64,000 bases of DNA from assembly GCF_932526225.1 (NCBI RefSeq), contig NC_064044.1, forward strand, positions 5,544,747 through 5,608,746. Reading direction: 5' to 3'. A program made the position numbers and the translations under genes. Positions within the stretch are counted from its first letter, which is position 1. Each line of letters begins with the position of its first letter. This document shows, piece by piece, positions 31,925 through 42,945 of the stretch. This DNA comes from Nematostella vectensis (lineage: Eukaryota > Cnidaria > Anthozoa > Actiniaria > Edwardsiidae). The notes beneath the pieces are model-generated. The model was not told the origin of the DNA, searched no databases, and worked only from the letters and a program-made list of their open reading frames with translations.

Positions 31925-32186
31925 TGCGAACCATTCCCGAGCGCGCCTCTCGGTGCCGCGCATCCTCTGCCCTACACGATTCGCTCCGCAGGGGCGACAC
32001 AACCGCGTCTCCGACTGCGTCCCTATGCCGCGGCACGGGGAAGGAGCTACCCTTACGGAGCCTTTGGAGGTGCACCTTGCAGTAGGTGTCCATGCACCTC
32101 TGGCCGCACGTGTCTGCATGCCCGACCTTTAGCCACCCGCAGTTATCTTTTCCGCACTTCATCCTTCGAATGCTATGCACATGCTA

Positions 32187-32210
32187 TATACATATATGTA
32201 TATATACTAC
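32187..32210. promoter_or_regulatory. TATA-rich segment between replication gene and right TIR
   Basis: ATATACATATATGTATATAT lies about 10 bp upstream of the Met at 32180 of the minus-strand replication gene and at the inner edge of the TIR. The corresponding left TIR edge is the TA microsatellite. It is a candidate promoter carried by the terminal repeat. Confidence 0.4.
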
Positions 32211-32545
32211 AGGACAGACGGGGGTCTAATTGCAAGGTCCCCACCCGTTTCTATGAAAGGCCCCAGTCCCGCTGCTGTCGATAGACAGCGGATTAATGAT
32301 TGCTAACCATTGCTAATTATTTATCTACGCGAAGTGGTCCCGACGTAGATTAGTAATTGCCAATTATTTATCAACGCGAAGTGATCCCGACCTAGATTGA
32401 TAATTAGCAATTATTAATCTACGCGGGGCCTCATCTGCATGAGACGGGGCTGGGGGGCTCGGAGGGGCGCGGCGCGCCTCCCAAGCCAAAAATGGGGCTG
32501 GGAGGCCCGGAGGGGCGTTTCAGTGTCTATGAAAGTCCCCAGTCC
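32190..32545. repeat. Right inverted terminal repeat of the 16-kb element
   Basis: It is the complement of the left TIR without the minisatellite insertion. It also holds an extra block (about 32240-32290) absent from the left TIR. That block repeats the terminal motif: CTATGAAAGGCCCCAGTCCC inside versus CTATGAAAGTCCCCAGTCCC at the very end. The two direct copies of the CTACG...CGTAG motif are present here as well. Confidence 0.85.
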
Positions 32546-32551
32546 CCCCTC

Positions 32552-33508
32552 TTACCTCATCAGCCCTCATCAGCCCTCATCAGCCCTCATCAGCCCTCAT
32601 TCTCCACTTTAATCAACCCCCGTCTACGATCATTGTAAGAATTCCCAGGGATTTGTTATGCTGATGTGTTGCGTGCAGCCAATATCGAGTCCTTAGAAAC
32701 CCATAGGGTTTACCTATTTGTTCCAGATTTGTTAAGAACTTACATCCTAGAAACCCTGTTCACGTTACATTGCCCTCCCTACGGCCCCCGATGGTGATGC
32801 AAGTGTAAGAACATGGACGCCTAAATATTTCACTTTTTGTCTAAAAAGAGCACACGAAACCTTTTTAGATCGCGCACATTTTAACATAGTTCAGTTTACT
32901 TTTCTTGTTTCTGAGCACAAAAAATATGCACTTGCGCGACACCACGGAACATGTCATATCACGTCCGCAACAGAGCAGAGCCGAACAAAAGGCTAAAGGT
33001 GACAATATATTATACTAAGGTCACGTGCATAGTGCCGAAATTAAAACACTACTATAGCAATACACTAATCCAAAAGACGCATGGGTGAAAAAGACCTCGA
33101 TATTTTTCAGTCTAAATCTCAACGAGCAGTGTGTGGCGTAACCGACTAAGACAGGTCTGGGATCCTGGTCATTGCCTACCCATTTGCGCGGGTACCTTAG
33201 GTTCCTTTGTGTTGCACAGTTTGCTAGATAGCCGGCCGCCGCCCCTGATTTAATGTCGCATTCATCCATCATTATACAACGACAAGCATTATAAAGATGT
33301 GTATGGGCGGGCTTCCTGTGTGAAATAGTCCACCCGCAGCCTAAAAAACCATAGCACCCCCACCCAGACAAAACACATACGCTTTCTGTTTATTTGCCTC
33401 CGAAAAAACACTCGAGCTGAAAACAAACGTCAAAAATAACCAAACAATCATCGCGAGAAAAGCCAAAATGGCTATACTCGAGCCTGGATAGTTAATGACG
33501 CTTTGATC
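32552..33508. other. Flank of the element and 5' region of the next gene
   Basis: The first 60 bp are CATCAGCCCT minisatellite units matching the array left of the element. The rest is AT-rich with no supported open frame. The start codon of the membrane protein gene is at 33509; no convincing TATA box was found. Confidence 0.5.
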
Positions 33509-36500
33509 ATGGTTAAAAGGACTAAATTACTCGGCATTATTTCGAGTTTTCATCTTGTGTTTGGGGTATTTTCTGTAGTCCTTGGTATAGTCACCTTCAA
33601 AGTCGCTCCGTATTTCTATGGCGTGTTTGGAATGGGTGTTTGGCTTGGAGCATGGGTGAGTGTATAACTTCACCTTTTGCATGTATGTATTTTTAAGGTA
33701 TATAACAAGAGGTCATACAGAATTAAGTTAATTACATTCCTTCTTAATGAATCTAGAAACAATAAAATTGTTTCTTACGTAATGGCGATTTTATTATGCT
33801 GATTTCAAAATATTTTTACAAAATACAGGGGCAATGGGACTTCATACCTTAATTTCTATAGAACGACGGATGTGGCCCTGAATTCTGTAGTCTAACTCAT
33901 TATTGTGTTGCTCGTAGTATCGTGACGTTGACATTCACAATACTGTTGGAATTTATCTTGCGTTTATGAGTTTACTTAAAGTTATTTCGGTGTATCGGCA
34001 ACTCTTTATTCAACACATGGTGATGTTCAATCGCATCTTTGTGTAATTGGTACTTGGCAAAGTGTAAAAAGGCCTGATCCGACTGGCTAACGTCAGGCAT
34101 ATTGACGCATGTTAAAATTACCAGATAGGAGGGTGGGTTGGGGGAGGGGGGGGGGGGGTTAGGGTCTGAAAACATAGGTTTTCCCTATGTATTCTGCCCC
34201 CTCCCCTCCCCTTTTACCCCCTTATTATTTCAAGACCTATTACATCCCTGAATAAAACCCTGAATTTTTGGTCTCCTATGGATTGCTTCATGATTTCAAG
34301 GCCCATTATAGCCCTGAATAAAACACTGAATTATTGGCCTCCTCTGGATCGCTTCATGATTTCAAGGCCCATTATAGCCCTGAATGAAACACTGAATTAT
34401 TGGTCTCCTCCAGATGCATGCTCAGTGTGCATTAATGTTCTAAAAGCATCACAATGCTGTTTCAGATGCTCATAACAGGTGTTGCTGGGTTGTTAACAGC
34501 CAGTGTGCCAACAAACATGTGCAGGGTGAGTGTTATCCATACCCCTACATTCATTAATACCTCAATATCCCTGAGATGATGACTTTAATAATGGAGTTAA
34601 TGACATATACATTACTGGACACCAGGCCCTACTGTATGCACAGTTCATTTTTCAGACCACATCTGTTTCTTTTGTACACAGTACAATCCCAAAGTTTATC
34701 TGTACTATTTAAGCAGAAGTTTATTATACAACATGCATACCTTTAAACAGTTGTTTATTGCCAAGTGGCATGGTGGCATTTTGGGTGCTTATTCAAAGCA
34801 TAGCACTTATTTCAAAGTTCAGCCCTCATCTACATTCCGTCACCAACCTCATCATCAACTCTATCGACCCTCACCCCAAACACAGGTCTATTGTATACTG
34901 TAACGTATTGAAGAACAAAAGATGTGTAACACTTTACTTTGCTTAATATCGTAATGAAAACAAGTTGCTTACTTATAGGTGTTAAAGCCTTATGTTCCAG
35001 TTATCCTTATAAGAAAAACTGGAACACAAAATAAATTATTTAGGTTTGAAGAGCATGCTTATTTGAAGGGAGCACTTATTTGATAATTTGTGCCATGGGA
35101 GGGGTGCTTATTAGAAGTAGGGCTTAAGAAATTTAGGGTTATATGGTATGACATTATTATTTTGTTTCAGCTTGGCAGCTTCATCGGATGCTCTCTGGTT
35201 GGTTTGGTCACTCTGTTTGTCTGTGCTATCATTATTGGCTTAGGAGTCCTACAGCATTTTAAGTTCGAATCTTCTATCAATCGAGAGTACTACATTGCCA
35301 AGGGACCAAATTATCATAAAGAGTACTCCAGACCACAGGAGCATTTTGACGAAAGAAATCAGAATGGAAAGAATGGAGTGGGGATCTATGGGACATTGCT
35401 AGCTTTAATTGTAATGGATGTCATTGTTAATTTAGTAACTATTGCTGTTTGCAAGGAAATCATCAAGAAAACTCAGGTGAGTTGATGTATTTCTGGTATG
35501 TTTGGTGGTGTTTAATAATAAGGCTGATATCTATGATGTGATTATAATATATATGATATATATGATGTGATTTTAATGATAATCATTTGTGATGAATATG
35601 GTGAATGTTGGTGGCAAAGACAATTTATTGTGATAATGATATTATGATGATAAAAAAACTGATAGTCATTATTGATGATTTAGGGCCATATGATGAGAAA
35701 AAGTATTAGTAATGATGATACTGGTCATGAATGAGATTAACTTTGTAACAGATACTTATCATTTGTTTCCATCCTTTAACTGTGATTATTTATTAGTTTA
35801 TTAAGTTTAAAAAATTTATTGCATCACTAATCTGCTATGTAATCTGCTAACACAGCACAATGCTTTTAATATGTGCCCTTTCTGATTGAAAAATAAATTG
35901 TCAATGTAACAAAAAAATGCAAAGTTTTTTCAAAATCCCACTAACTATGATTTAACTTACAGCTGTCAAGGAGTGACCATTCAGGAAATATGGTAACTAA
36001 AAGCCTAACTAATTTATAGTAAATTTGACCTAGTGCAGATGAATTAATTTTGCTCCCAATTCTAAATGCTTTATCATATGTGCATTGTAAATAAGGCAAC
36101 CATTTAAAATAGAAATAAACATAATTCTGGAAGTGCTTGAAATACAGCTAAAGTCTAAAAAATACTCCTGGGAATAATTTCAGGTCTGTTTATGTTGATT
36201 CATATTTTGAGGTTGGATACAGAGTGATAGAGCTTCATAAATAGTTTTTTACTGAACAAATTATGTCTTTTTTACTACACATTAGGTAAACGCACCACAA
36301 AGAACCAACAACAGAGGTGTAAGAAGATCATTGAGTCCACCACAAGTTGCCCTGCCAACTGTCAATCAGCCTTTTGTTGAAGGAGAGTCATGTCTCTACA
36401 TCTCAAGTGGGATTCCTAAATTACCGGTATGAAAAATTGTCATATTTGATGTCTTTTTTCCGTGTTTAGATGCTTGTGTTGTGATTTCTACTCTAGGCTA

Positions 36501-36695
36501 TCAAGAACTAGCTTTATTCAAACAGACAATGACAATATTATATCTTTTTATGTTTGACAGAGTTATATTGAACTCTTCCCAGAAGAAACAGTTCCACTAC
36601 CACCAACTTCACATCCTTCTGTAGCCATAAATGCCACGCCCTCCCCGACAGGGCCGGCAATACCCAATGAGGCGCCCCCTGCGTACACTCCCTGA
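33509..36695 (+). CDS. Four-pass (MS4A/CD20-like) membrane protein with C-terminal PPxY motif, 5 exons
   Basis: Exons 33509-33655, 34466-34525, 35171-35476, 36286-36426 and 36561-36695 all join in phase 0 with GT-AG ends and give 262 residues. Hydrophobic segments are LGIISSFHLVFGVFSVVLGI (near residue 7), GVFGMGVWLGAW with MLITGVAGLLTA (40-62), LGSFIGCSLVGLVTLFVCAI (from 70) and TLLALIVMDVIVNLVTIAVC (near 145). The short second hairpin, long third helix and loop before the fourth helix resemble the MS4A/CD20 or TMEM176 layout. The cytoplasmic tail is Pro-rich and ends in EAPPAYTP, a PPxY motif of the sort bound by WW domains of Nedd4-type ubiquitin ligases. Function is unknown beyond that. 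Two AATAAA signals follow at 37064-37069 and 37101-37106. Confidence 0.8.
34228..34414. repeat. Tandem repeat, three units of about 66 bp, in an intron
   Basis: Units start TTTCAAGRCCYATTA at about 34228, 34294 and 34360 and share GCTTCATGA and CTGAATTATTGG. They lie in intron 1 of the membrane protein gene; the short open frame across them is not a gene. Confidence 0.8.
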
Positions 36696-37063
36696 GGGTA
36701 TGGTGCAAGAAAAGGCACCTAGAGTCACATGTACAAGAAAAGGCACCTAGAGTCACATGTACCAAGAAAAGGCACCTAGATAAGGGATAAAGAGTCAAGC
36801 AAAATGTCTCTAAGTCTAGGTTCTCGCTCATGGAAATAAGCAATTTGATTTTCTTAATTCTTTTTTAGATATTTTTTAAAAGCTATGTTGAATGAATCAC
36901 CAAGGAAATGAACTAAAAATAAGAAATATATTTTTATCGTCGGTCCTATTTCTTGTATGCCACCCCAGGAGACTGTTTCGTACATACACAAGCCCTTTAT
37001 AAACCAGAATGCTGTCACGCAGTGTTCTTTTCATAAGTTTCACTAAAGTTTTTTTATAGTTAT

Positions 37064-37106
37064 AATAAAGTTGGCTTGCCAGCTATTTACTAGTTTTTAC
37101 AATAAA
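37064..37106 (+). other. Polyadenylation signals of the membrane protein gene
   Basis: AATAAA occurs at 37064-37069 and 37101-37106, about 370 and 405 bp after the stop codon, each followed by GTTGGC or GTTAGC. They are the first such signals on the plus strand after the gene. Confidence 0.5.
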
Positions 37107-37554
37107 GTTAGCATATTGGCATTTTATTTATATTAGAAATCAATCAGAAGAAGCAGCAATAGAAGCAGTTGTTGCTGAATGATATAAAATCCACACGTCG
37201 CCGTAGAATTAAAAACAAACGCACACGAATATTAAAGGGGCAGCATCACCAATTGCCGTCTGGTCTGGCAAGGCATTTCTTGTGGGCCACGATAGGACCC
37301 CAGACACTAAATGACCTTCAATATATCAAACAAGTAACCAAGAGAACCAAAGGTTCCCTCGGATTTATTGAAACTAGCGCCCGACTTATACTCTGATTGC
37401 GGATTGTTGTGTATTCCGAGTACCATATGTTTTTATTTTTTCAAAAGTTGATGAAAACTAAGTGAACGAGAAAAGGTACTCGGGCTAATTGTTGAGCAAA
37501 CCGTAGCCCACCGGATACATGGATGCAGCCCCTTTAATAAATTATTTCAATTTG

Positions 37555-37691
37555 TAAGGCTAAGTTCAAACGTCGTATTATCCATGTGCCGTATTCATTG
37601 CAAATGAATCGAGTCGATTGTTTCATCTTCACTTGCACGCGTTTGCATTGAATACGGCCGATGGATAATACGGCGTCTGAACTTAGCCTTA
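37555..37691. mobile_element. 137-bp foldback MITE
   Basis: The left TAAGGCTAAGTTCAAACG and the right end are inverted copies, and similarity continues inward through CGTATTATCCAT and CCGTATTCA-TGCAAA. Almost the whole sequence folds on itself with a short loop. No reliable target duplication beyond TA is seen. Confidence 0.8.
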
Positions 37692-37774
37692 GTGTCAGTT
37701 ATGTGTTCTACTGGTGCATGGAAAGTCAGTTGTAACCAATAAATAAAGCAAAAGCAAAGAAATAAAGTGTCTTT

Positions 37775-39900
37775 GCTTATTATCTGCGCGCGCTGTCCAT
37801 TGTTCACTCATAATTTTGATATCTCGCGCGTCTACTTACTATCTACGCGCACTGTCCATTGTTCCGTCAAATTTCGGTTCACGCGTCAGCTCATTTTCTA
37901 TGCTCACTGTCCATTGCTCCCTCATAATTCTGATTGTTTACGCGCGTCAGCCCATTATCTATGCTCACTGTCCATTGTTCCCTCACAGTTCTGATTGTTC
38001 CCGGCGCGACTGCTTATTATCTATGTGCACTGTCCATTGTTCCCTCATAATTCTGATTGTTCACACGCGACTGCTCATTATCTACGGGTACTGTCCATTG
38101 TTCCCTCATAATTCTGATTGTTCCCGGCGTGACTGCTTATTATCTACGTGCACTGTCCATTGTTCCCTCATAATTCTGATTGTTCACGCGCGTCAGCTTA
38201 TTATCTACGCGTACTGTCCATTGTTTCCTCATAATTCTGATTATTTAGCGCGTCTACTTTTAATCTACGCGCACTGTCCATTGTTCCCTCATAAATCTGA
38301 TTGTTCCCAACGCGACTGCTCATTATCTATGTGCACTGTCCATTGTTCCCTCATAATTCTGATTGTTTAGCGCGTCTGCTTATTATCTACGCGCACTTTC
38401 CATTGTTCCCTCATAAATCTGATTGTTCCCAACGCGACTGCTCATTATCTACGCGCACTGTCCATTGTTCCCTCATAATTCTGATTGTTCACGCGCGTCT
38501 GCTCATTATCTACGCGTACTGTTCATTGTTCCCTCATAATTCTGATTGTTCTCGCGCGTCAGCTCATTATCTACGCGTACTGTCCATTGTTCCCTCATAA
38601 TTCTGATTATTTAGCGCGTCTACTTTTTATCTACGCGCACTGTCCATTGTTCTCTCATACTTCTGATTGTTCCCGGCGCGACTGCTAATTATCTACGTGC
38701 ACTGTCCATTGTTCCCTCATTATTCTGATTGTTCACGCGCGTCAGCTCATTATCTACGCGTACTGTCCATTGTTCCTTCATAATTCTGATTTTTCTCGCG
38801 ACTCAGCTCATTATCTACGCGTACTGTCCATTGTTCCCTCATAATTCTGATTGTTCACGCGCGTCAGCTCATTATCTACGCGTACTGTCCATTGTTCCCT
38901 CATAATTCTGATTTTTCTCGCGACTCAGCTCATTATCTACGCGTACTGTCCATTGTTCCCTCATAATTCTGATTGTTCACGCGCGTCTGCTCATTATCTA
39001 CGCGTACTGTCCATTGTTCCCTCATAATTCTGATTGTTCACGCGCGTCAGCTCATTATCTACGCGTACTGTCCATTGTTCCCTCATAATTCTGATTGTTC
39101 TCGCGCGTCTACTTTTTATCTACGCGCACTGTCCATTGTTCCCTCATAATTCTGATTGTTCACGCGCGTCTGCTCATTATCTACGCGTACTGTTCATTGT
39201 TCCCTCATAATTCTGATTGTTCTCGCGCGTCAGCTCATTATCTACGCGTACTGTCCATTGTTCCCTCATAATTCTGATTATTTAGCGCGTCTACTTTTTA
39301 TCTACGCGCACTGTCCATTGTTCTCTCATACTTCTGATTGTTCCCGGCGCGACTGCTAATTATCTACGTGCACTGTCGATTGTTCCCTCATTATTCTGAT
39401 TGTTCACGCGCGACTGCTCATTATCTATGTGCACTGTCCATTGTTCCCTCATAATTCTGATTGTTCACGCGCGTCTGCTCATTATCTATGTGCACTGTCC
39501 ATTGTTCCCTCATAATTCTGATTGTTCACGCGCGTCTGCTCATTATCTACGAACACTGTCCATTGTTCCCTCATTATTCTGATTGTTCACGCGCGACTGC
39601 TCATTATCTATGTGCACTGTCCATTGTTCCCTCATAATTCTGATTGTTCACGCGCGTCTGCTCATTATCTACGAATACTGTCCATTGTTCCCTCATAATT
39701 CTGATTGTTCACGCGCGTCTGCTCATTATCAACGCGCACTGTCAATTGTTCCCTCATAATTCTCGTCTTATTATCTTCGCAAACTGACCATTCTTCCCTC
39801 ATAATTCTAATTGTTCAAGCGTCTACTTACTATTCACTTGCACTGTCCATTGTTCTCTCATAATTCTGATTGATCACGCGCGTCTGCTTATTATCTGCGC
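37775..39900. repeat. 61-bp satellite array, about 35 units
   Basis: The unit contains TACTGTCCATTGTTCCCTCA, then TAATTCTGATTGTTC, then CGCGCGTCTG. It repeats with a period of 60-61 bp. Some larger blocks are duplicated too: about 200 bp at 38485-38690 recur at 39156-39361. Open frames up to 184 codons in this array are by-products of the repeat. Units carry CGCG-rich ends, giving a regular pattern of CpG clusters every 61 bp. Confidence 0.9.
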
Positions 39901-40311
39901 ATTTTTTCATCGGAATTTTAATTGTCAACGCTAAACTACGCGCAATATACACTATTTCTTAAGAATCATCAGGCACCGTTCTAAGTATTTGCGCTATTTC
40001 CATCGATCCCTTCACTCTTTCTCGGTTGCGCACTTCATTGTTTCCTAACAAAGGGTTTTACTCACTAGACTATGCAAACTCAATTTCCCTGGGGATTGAC
40101 TATAAATAGAGAGGCACATGTGAACCATTCATCACTTCTCTTGAGTCCGCCGGACCACCCACCCTCCCACCCAGCGAGAAGTCGTGTTACCTGCACCCAT
40201 CACACCTTCGCCTGGCCTTAGGCTTGGTCCTGGCCAGAGCGATTCCTCACACCTCATTACAATCTCATTAATAACAATACCCAAGGAAGAATAATATACT
40301 ACTATAGGGGC

Positions 40312-40433
40312 GATTACCCTAGGTACTAGAGCATCCAGACTTCTCTCGTCCAGTGACGCCAAAATGCTGTGACGATTTGGCTGAGCGTCGCTGGACGAGG
40401 GAAGTCTGGAGGCTCTGGTAGCCAGGGTAAGGG
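40312..40433. mobile_element. Foldback (MITE-like) element of about 120 bp
   Basis: TTACCCTAGGTACTAGAGC then TCCAGACTTCTCTCGTCCAG at the left is mirrored at the right by CTGGACGAGGGAAGTCTGGA then GCTCTGGTAGCCAGGGTAA. The loop is about 30 bp. A related end (CTCTGGTTTCCAGGGTAAC) is seen near 63545-63563. Confidence 0.75.
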
Positions 40434-41093
40434 GCGATAAATAGACACACCTATTTCTGTACAAAAACACTTTAATGCATTATACTTTATCAGTCCAACG
40501 ACTTCAATTTGACATACGCTTTCTAATCACTAAGCAAATCATCTAGCGTTACAAAATAATTTTTTATATCTATTTCAAAAACTAAGAATCTAAATATAAT
40601 TATGCAGTCAAATCATGCAGGGTAAATACATCCCAATAAATAATAATGTAATGCGATACGTTCCCGAGTTTCACAATATTCCAATCGTATTCCTAGAATA
40701 ATTCTGAGAATGTGAAATTCCGAGAAATACGGGGTATAGCTCCTCAAATGCAGAGTGAATTAGTTACGGTCAGGATATGCCTTTATTCACGCTCAGTACC
40801 CATATACAGTCATGATAAGAGTCGGTTAACTATGTACACACGAAAAGGCTCTAAGAACCTCATTATTCATAACTATAAAACTAAAATTCACGCGACACGC
40901 GCCTAGGTCTCCACAAATTTTTCAAAATCAAAACTGGAAATAGTATGTTGAAAAGGGTTGGTATCGAAGATTTCCATGTCTCAAATGCTGTGCTTTTATG
41001 TGAATTTATAGTTTTACTACTAAGAAATTTGAAGTAAATTGATGAAATTTGTGTGTGGAAGCGATAGGCGATTTCATGCCTTATTTGTTTCCC

Positions 41094-42945
41094 TCAACTC
41101 GAGTTGTCTACCTCAGCGTCACCACCCATTTCCGCTCCCTGTTTTGGCTCTGGCTCATCAGTAGTGGCTTCCTGTGGTGAGTCTACCCCATCACCGTGGG
41201 ATCCCTGTGGTGTTTCGTTAACATTATGGATATCATCCTGTGAGCTTTCAACTTTTGGCGCGGTTGCCTCATCAGCGGCGTCCGAAGTCTTGTCGTCAGC
41301 ATCCTTTGAATCACTAATTGGGGGCTCGACATCGCCAGGTTGGTCCTCATCCTTGGGTGGCTCCTCCTTCTTTGCAGAATCAACGGCCCCATCAACATCA
41401 TCCATATACCTCTGCTTAGCATCAGTATTAGCGTTAACGGAAGACTCACTCTCGGGAGGAGCATCAACTGAAGCTTGTTCTTCCTCCCTCACTTCAGTCT
41501 CCGATGGTGGAGTGTCCGATTTTCTGGAACTAGTACTAGGTCTTTGCTTAGCTCTGCCTTGTAATAATTCTTTGATCTCCTCATGGATATGTCTAGAGAT
41601 ATCATTGACCGGCATAAGCGTTAGGTCCACTAGAGATTCATTTACTTTGAGAGCCTCTAAGAAACTGGTTCCTCCTTTGTCCCCAATTTTATTCCCTTCG
41701 AGATCGAGTGATCGAAGAGAGGTGCTCTTTTTCAAAGCTTCAGCGATTATTTCGGAGTCGTCATCTCCAAGTTGACAGAAGTCAAGAGATAATGCCTTAA
41801 GGGCCGTGCTCTGCTCCAGAGCTTTGCCAATTTTCTTACAGCCCTCATGACCAATCAAATTACAGCTGATAGTCAGATCGCTAACAGTCAAGTTGTTCTC
41901 CAGGAGTCGGGCAATGTAACCTGCTCCCTCATCCGTCATTCCACAGTCCCCTAAATCGAGGTTCGTGATGGACGATTCCGGTGATCCCAGAATTGCATCC
42001 ACGATGGTGCAAACTCCTTCATTTGTCAAAGGATTTCCGTGAAGTCTGGAAGGCAAAAAGAAGTAATTTGGGAGTAAAGACAAAGTTAACAAAAGGATTA
42101 GAGGCCAGACAATCAGTTCTTATGGCCTCGAGTTAAAAGGGAGGTTGCGGAATAAAACTTGAGGTGATAAAGCCCCTTTAGGCGCGGATCTAATAAAATT
42201 CCTGTTTACGACCAAAGCGCTGAACGCTGCCGCCTCAATAACAAGAAGAAAACTTGCAGATCATACTTACAGTAACGTACTAACTCTAAACATTTTCACC
42301 AGTAAACAAGTATTATTAGATTTGGATTCGTGCCTGCTTTTAATCCTGGAAGTTTATGATTACAACAAGCCTCAGTGACCCAGGGAGACACTAAGGCTGA
42401 CCGCCACCCCTTGGGGTCCCCGAAGTGCAAAACAACCAAACTTTGAACTTTTAGATAACAGCCTTTAAGTTACAAAACGACAGTATACTAACAGCAGCAT
42501 CCGAAGTGACTTGGCACTCTTGATGACTTCTGCCACGTGTTTAGCTCCTTCTGGACCGACTTTATTCACATTCAGATTGAGCATCTGAGAATAATAGACG
42601 AGTAATGTATAAAACATACATAAAACATGAAGAGTATTCACAAAATAGCGTGTGAATTCATTGGAATGTCACTAATGGAATTCACATATGAACATCGCGA
42701 AGGACGAAGTGTTTACTAGAAACTAAATCAGGACTTTAAAAGGCGCTTCGCAATAGCGGAAAAGTCAATTGCGATGATTGAAAAGGAGAAGCCAGCACGG
42801 TAGCCCATATACTGACCTTGATGCTTTGAGTGGTCTTTAGTGCAGCCGCAAGCTTCTCGATTGCCTCGTCGTCAATGGTAGCGTTTCGTAACGTGATGGA
42901 GGTGACGTCTTCTTTGGTGGTGATGGCAGCTGCTAATTCATCGAC
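41094..42945 (-). CDS. Leucine-rich-repeat terminal exons of the ERICH3-like gene
   Basis: The three last exons encode about six LRRs of the ribonuclease-inhibitor/NLRC type: ITLRNATIDDEAIEKLAAAL, LNLNVNKVGPEGAKHVAEVI, LLLHGNPLTNEGVCTIVDAI, LDLGDCGMTDEGAGYIARLL, LTISCNLIGHEGCKKIGKAL, LSLDFCQLGDDDSEIIAEAL and LDLEGNKIGDKGGTSFLEAL. A 150-residue acidic, Ser/Pro-rich tail ends at 41094. These exons join in phase with the acidic exons upstream, so I treat them as the C-terminus of the ERICH3-like gene. They could instead be a separate gene if an unseen terminator and promoter lie between. Confidence 0.75.

Larger units (their letters stand above)
27949..32180 (-). pseudogene. Replication protein: divergent polymerase region fused to SF1 helicase, many breaks
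   Basis: Similarity runs on the minus strand for about 4.2 kb. In order: a Cys/His-rich start (32180-31925); four tandem coding repeats (31924-31657); a 288-codon open part (31657-30791); a part with VAVDALGNVLWDSGKY and HNNHAW (30730-30530), which follows a stop near 30728; and a palm-like region with HIDMRAVYLGC near 30098 (motif A-like) and VCTDAIYAKA near 29391 (motif C-like, TD in place of DTD). The SF1 helicase follows: GQGGS P-loop broken by a shift near 29160, VIIINEC (Walker B with Asn) near 28953, CCGDYGQVPP near 28870, TVHRVQSKT and YTGVSRVRHADQ near 28300-28200, stop at 27949. At least five frameshifts are needed. It would have copied the element genome. The helicase call is firm; the polymerase call is from motif resemblance. 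Confidence 0.65.
16477..32545. mobile_element. Polinton/Maverick or Polinton-like-virus element with TIRs, nested insertions
   Basis: The element of about 16.07 kb is bounded by inverted repeats (left 16477-16976 with one insertion, right 32190-32545). CCCCTC at 16471-16476 and 32546-32551 is a candidate 6-bp target duplication, although it merges into G/C runs. The inside is clearly more GC-rich than the host flanks. Gene order: candidate jelly-roll protein (-), conserved unknown protein (+), coiled-coil/membrane protein (-), candidate major capsid protein (+), packaging ATPase (+), four small genes (+), DDE integrase (+), and a polymerase-helicase gene (-). Integrase, ATPase and capsid genes together with TIRs are the hallmark of Polintons and their viral relatives. 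Many genes are broken, so mobility of this copy is unlikely. A Penelope-like element and a LINE have inserted into it. Confidence 0.85.

Noticed and set aside
16477-32545. Contaminating bacterial or phage DNA suggested by the GC-rich block
   Set aside because: TIRs end inside a host minisatellite that continues on both sides, and animal-type retroelements are nested within it.
37816-39582. Long open frames with repeated CTVHCSLIILIV-type residues
   Set aside because: They follow exactly the 61-bp satellite in several frames and switch frame with unit length; no start context or homology.
40095-40110. TATA box CTATAAATAGAGAGG
   Set aside because: A good-looking TATA element, but no supported gene follows on the plus strand within 1 kb.
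41104-41775. 223-codon plus-strand frame rich in Ser
   Set aside because: It is the antisense shadow of the acidic LRR tail exon.
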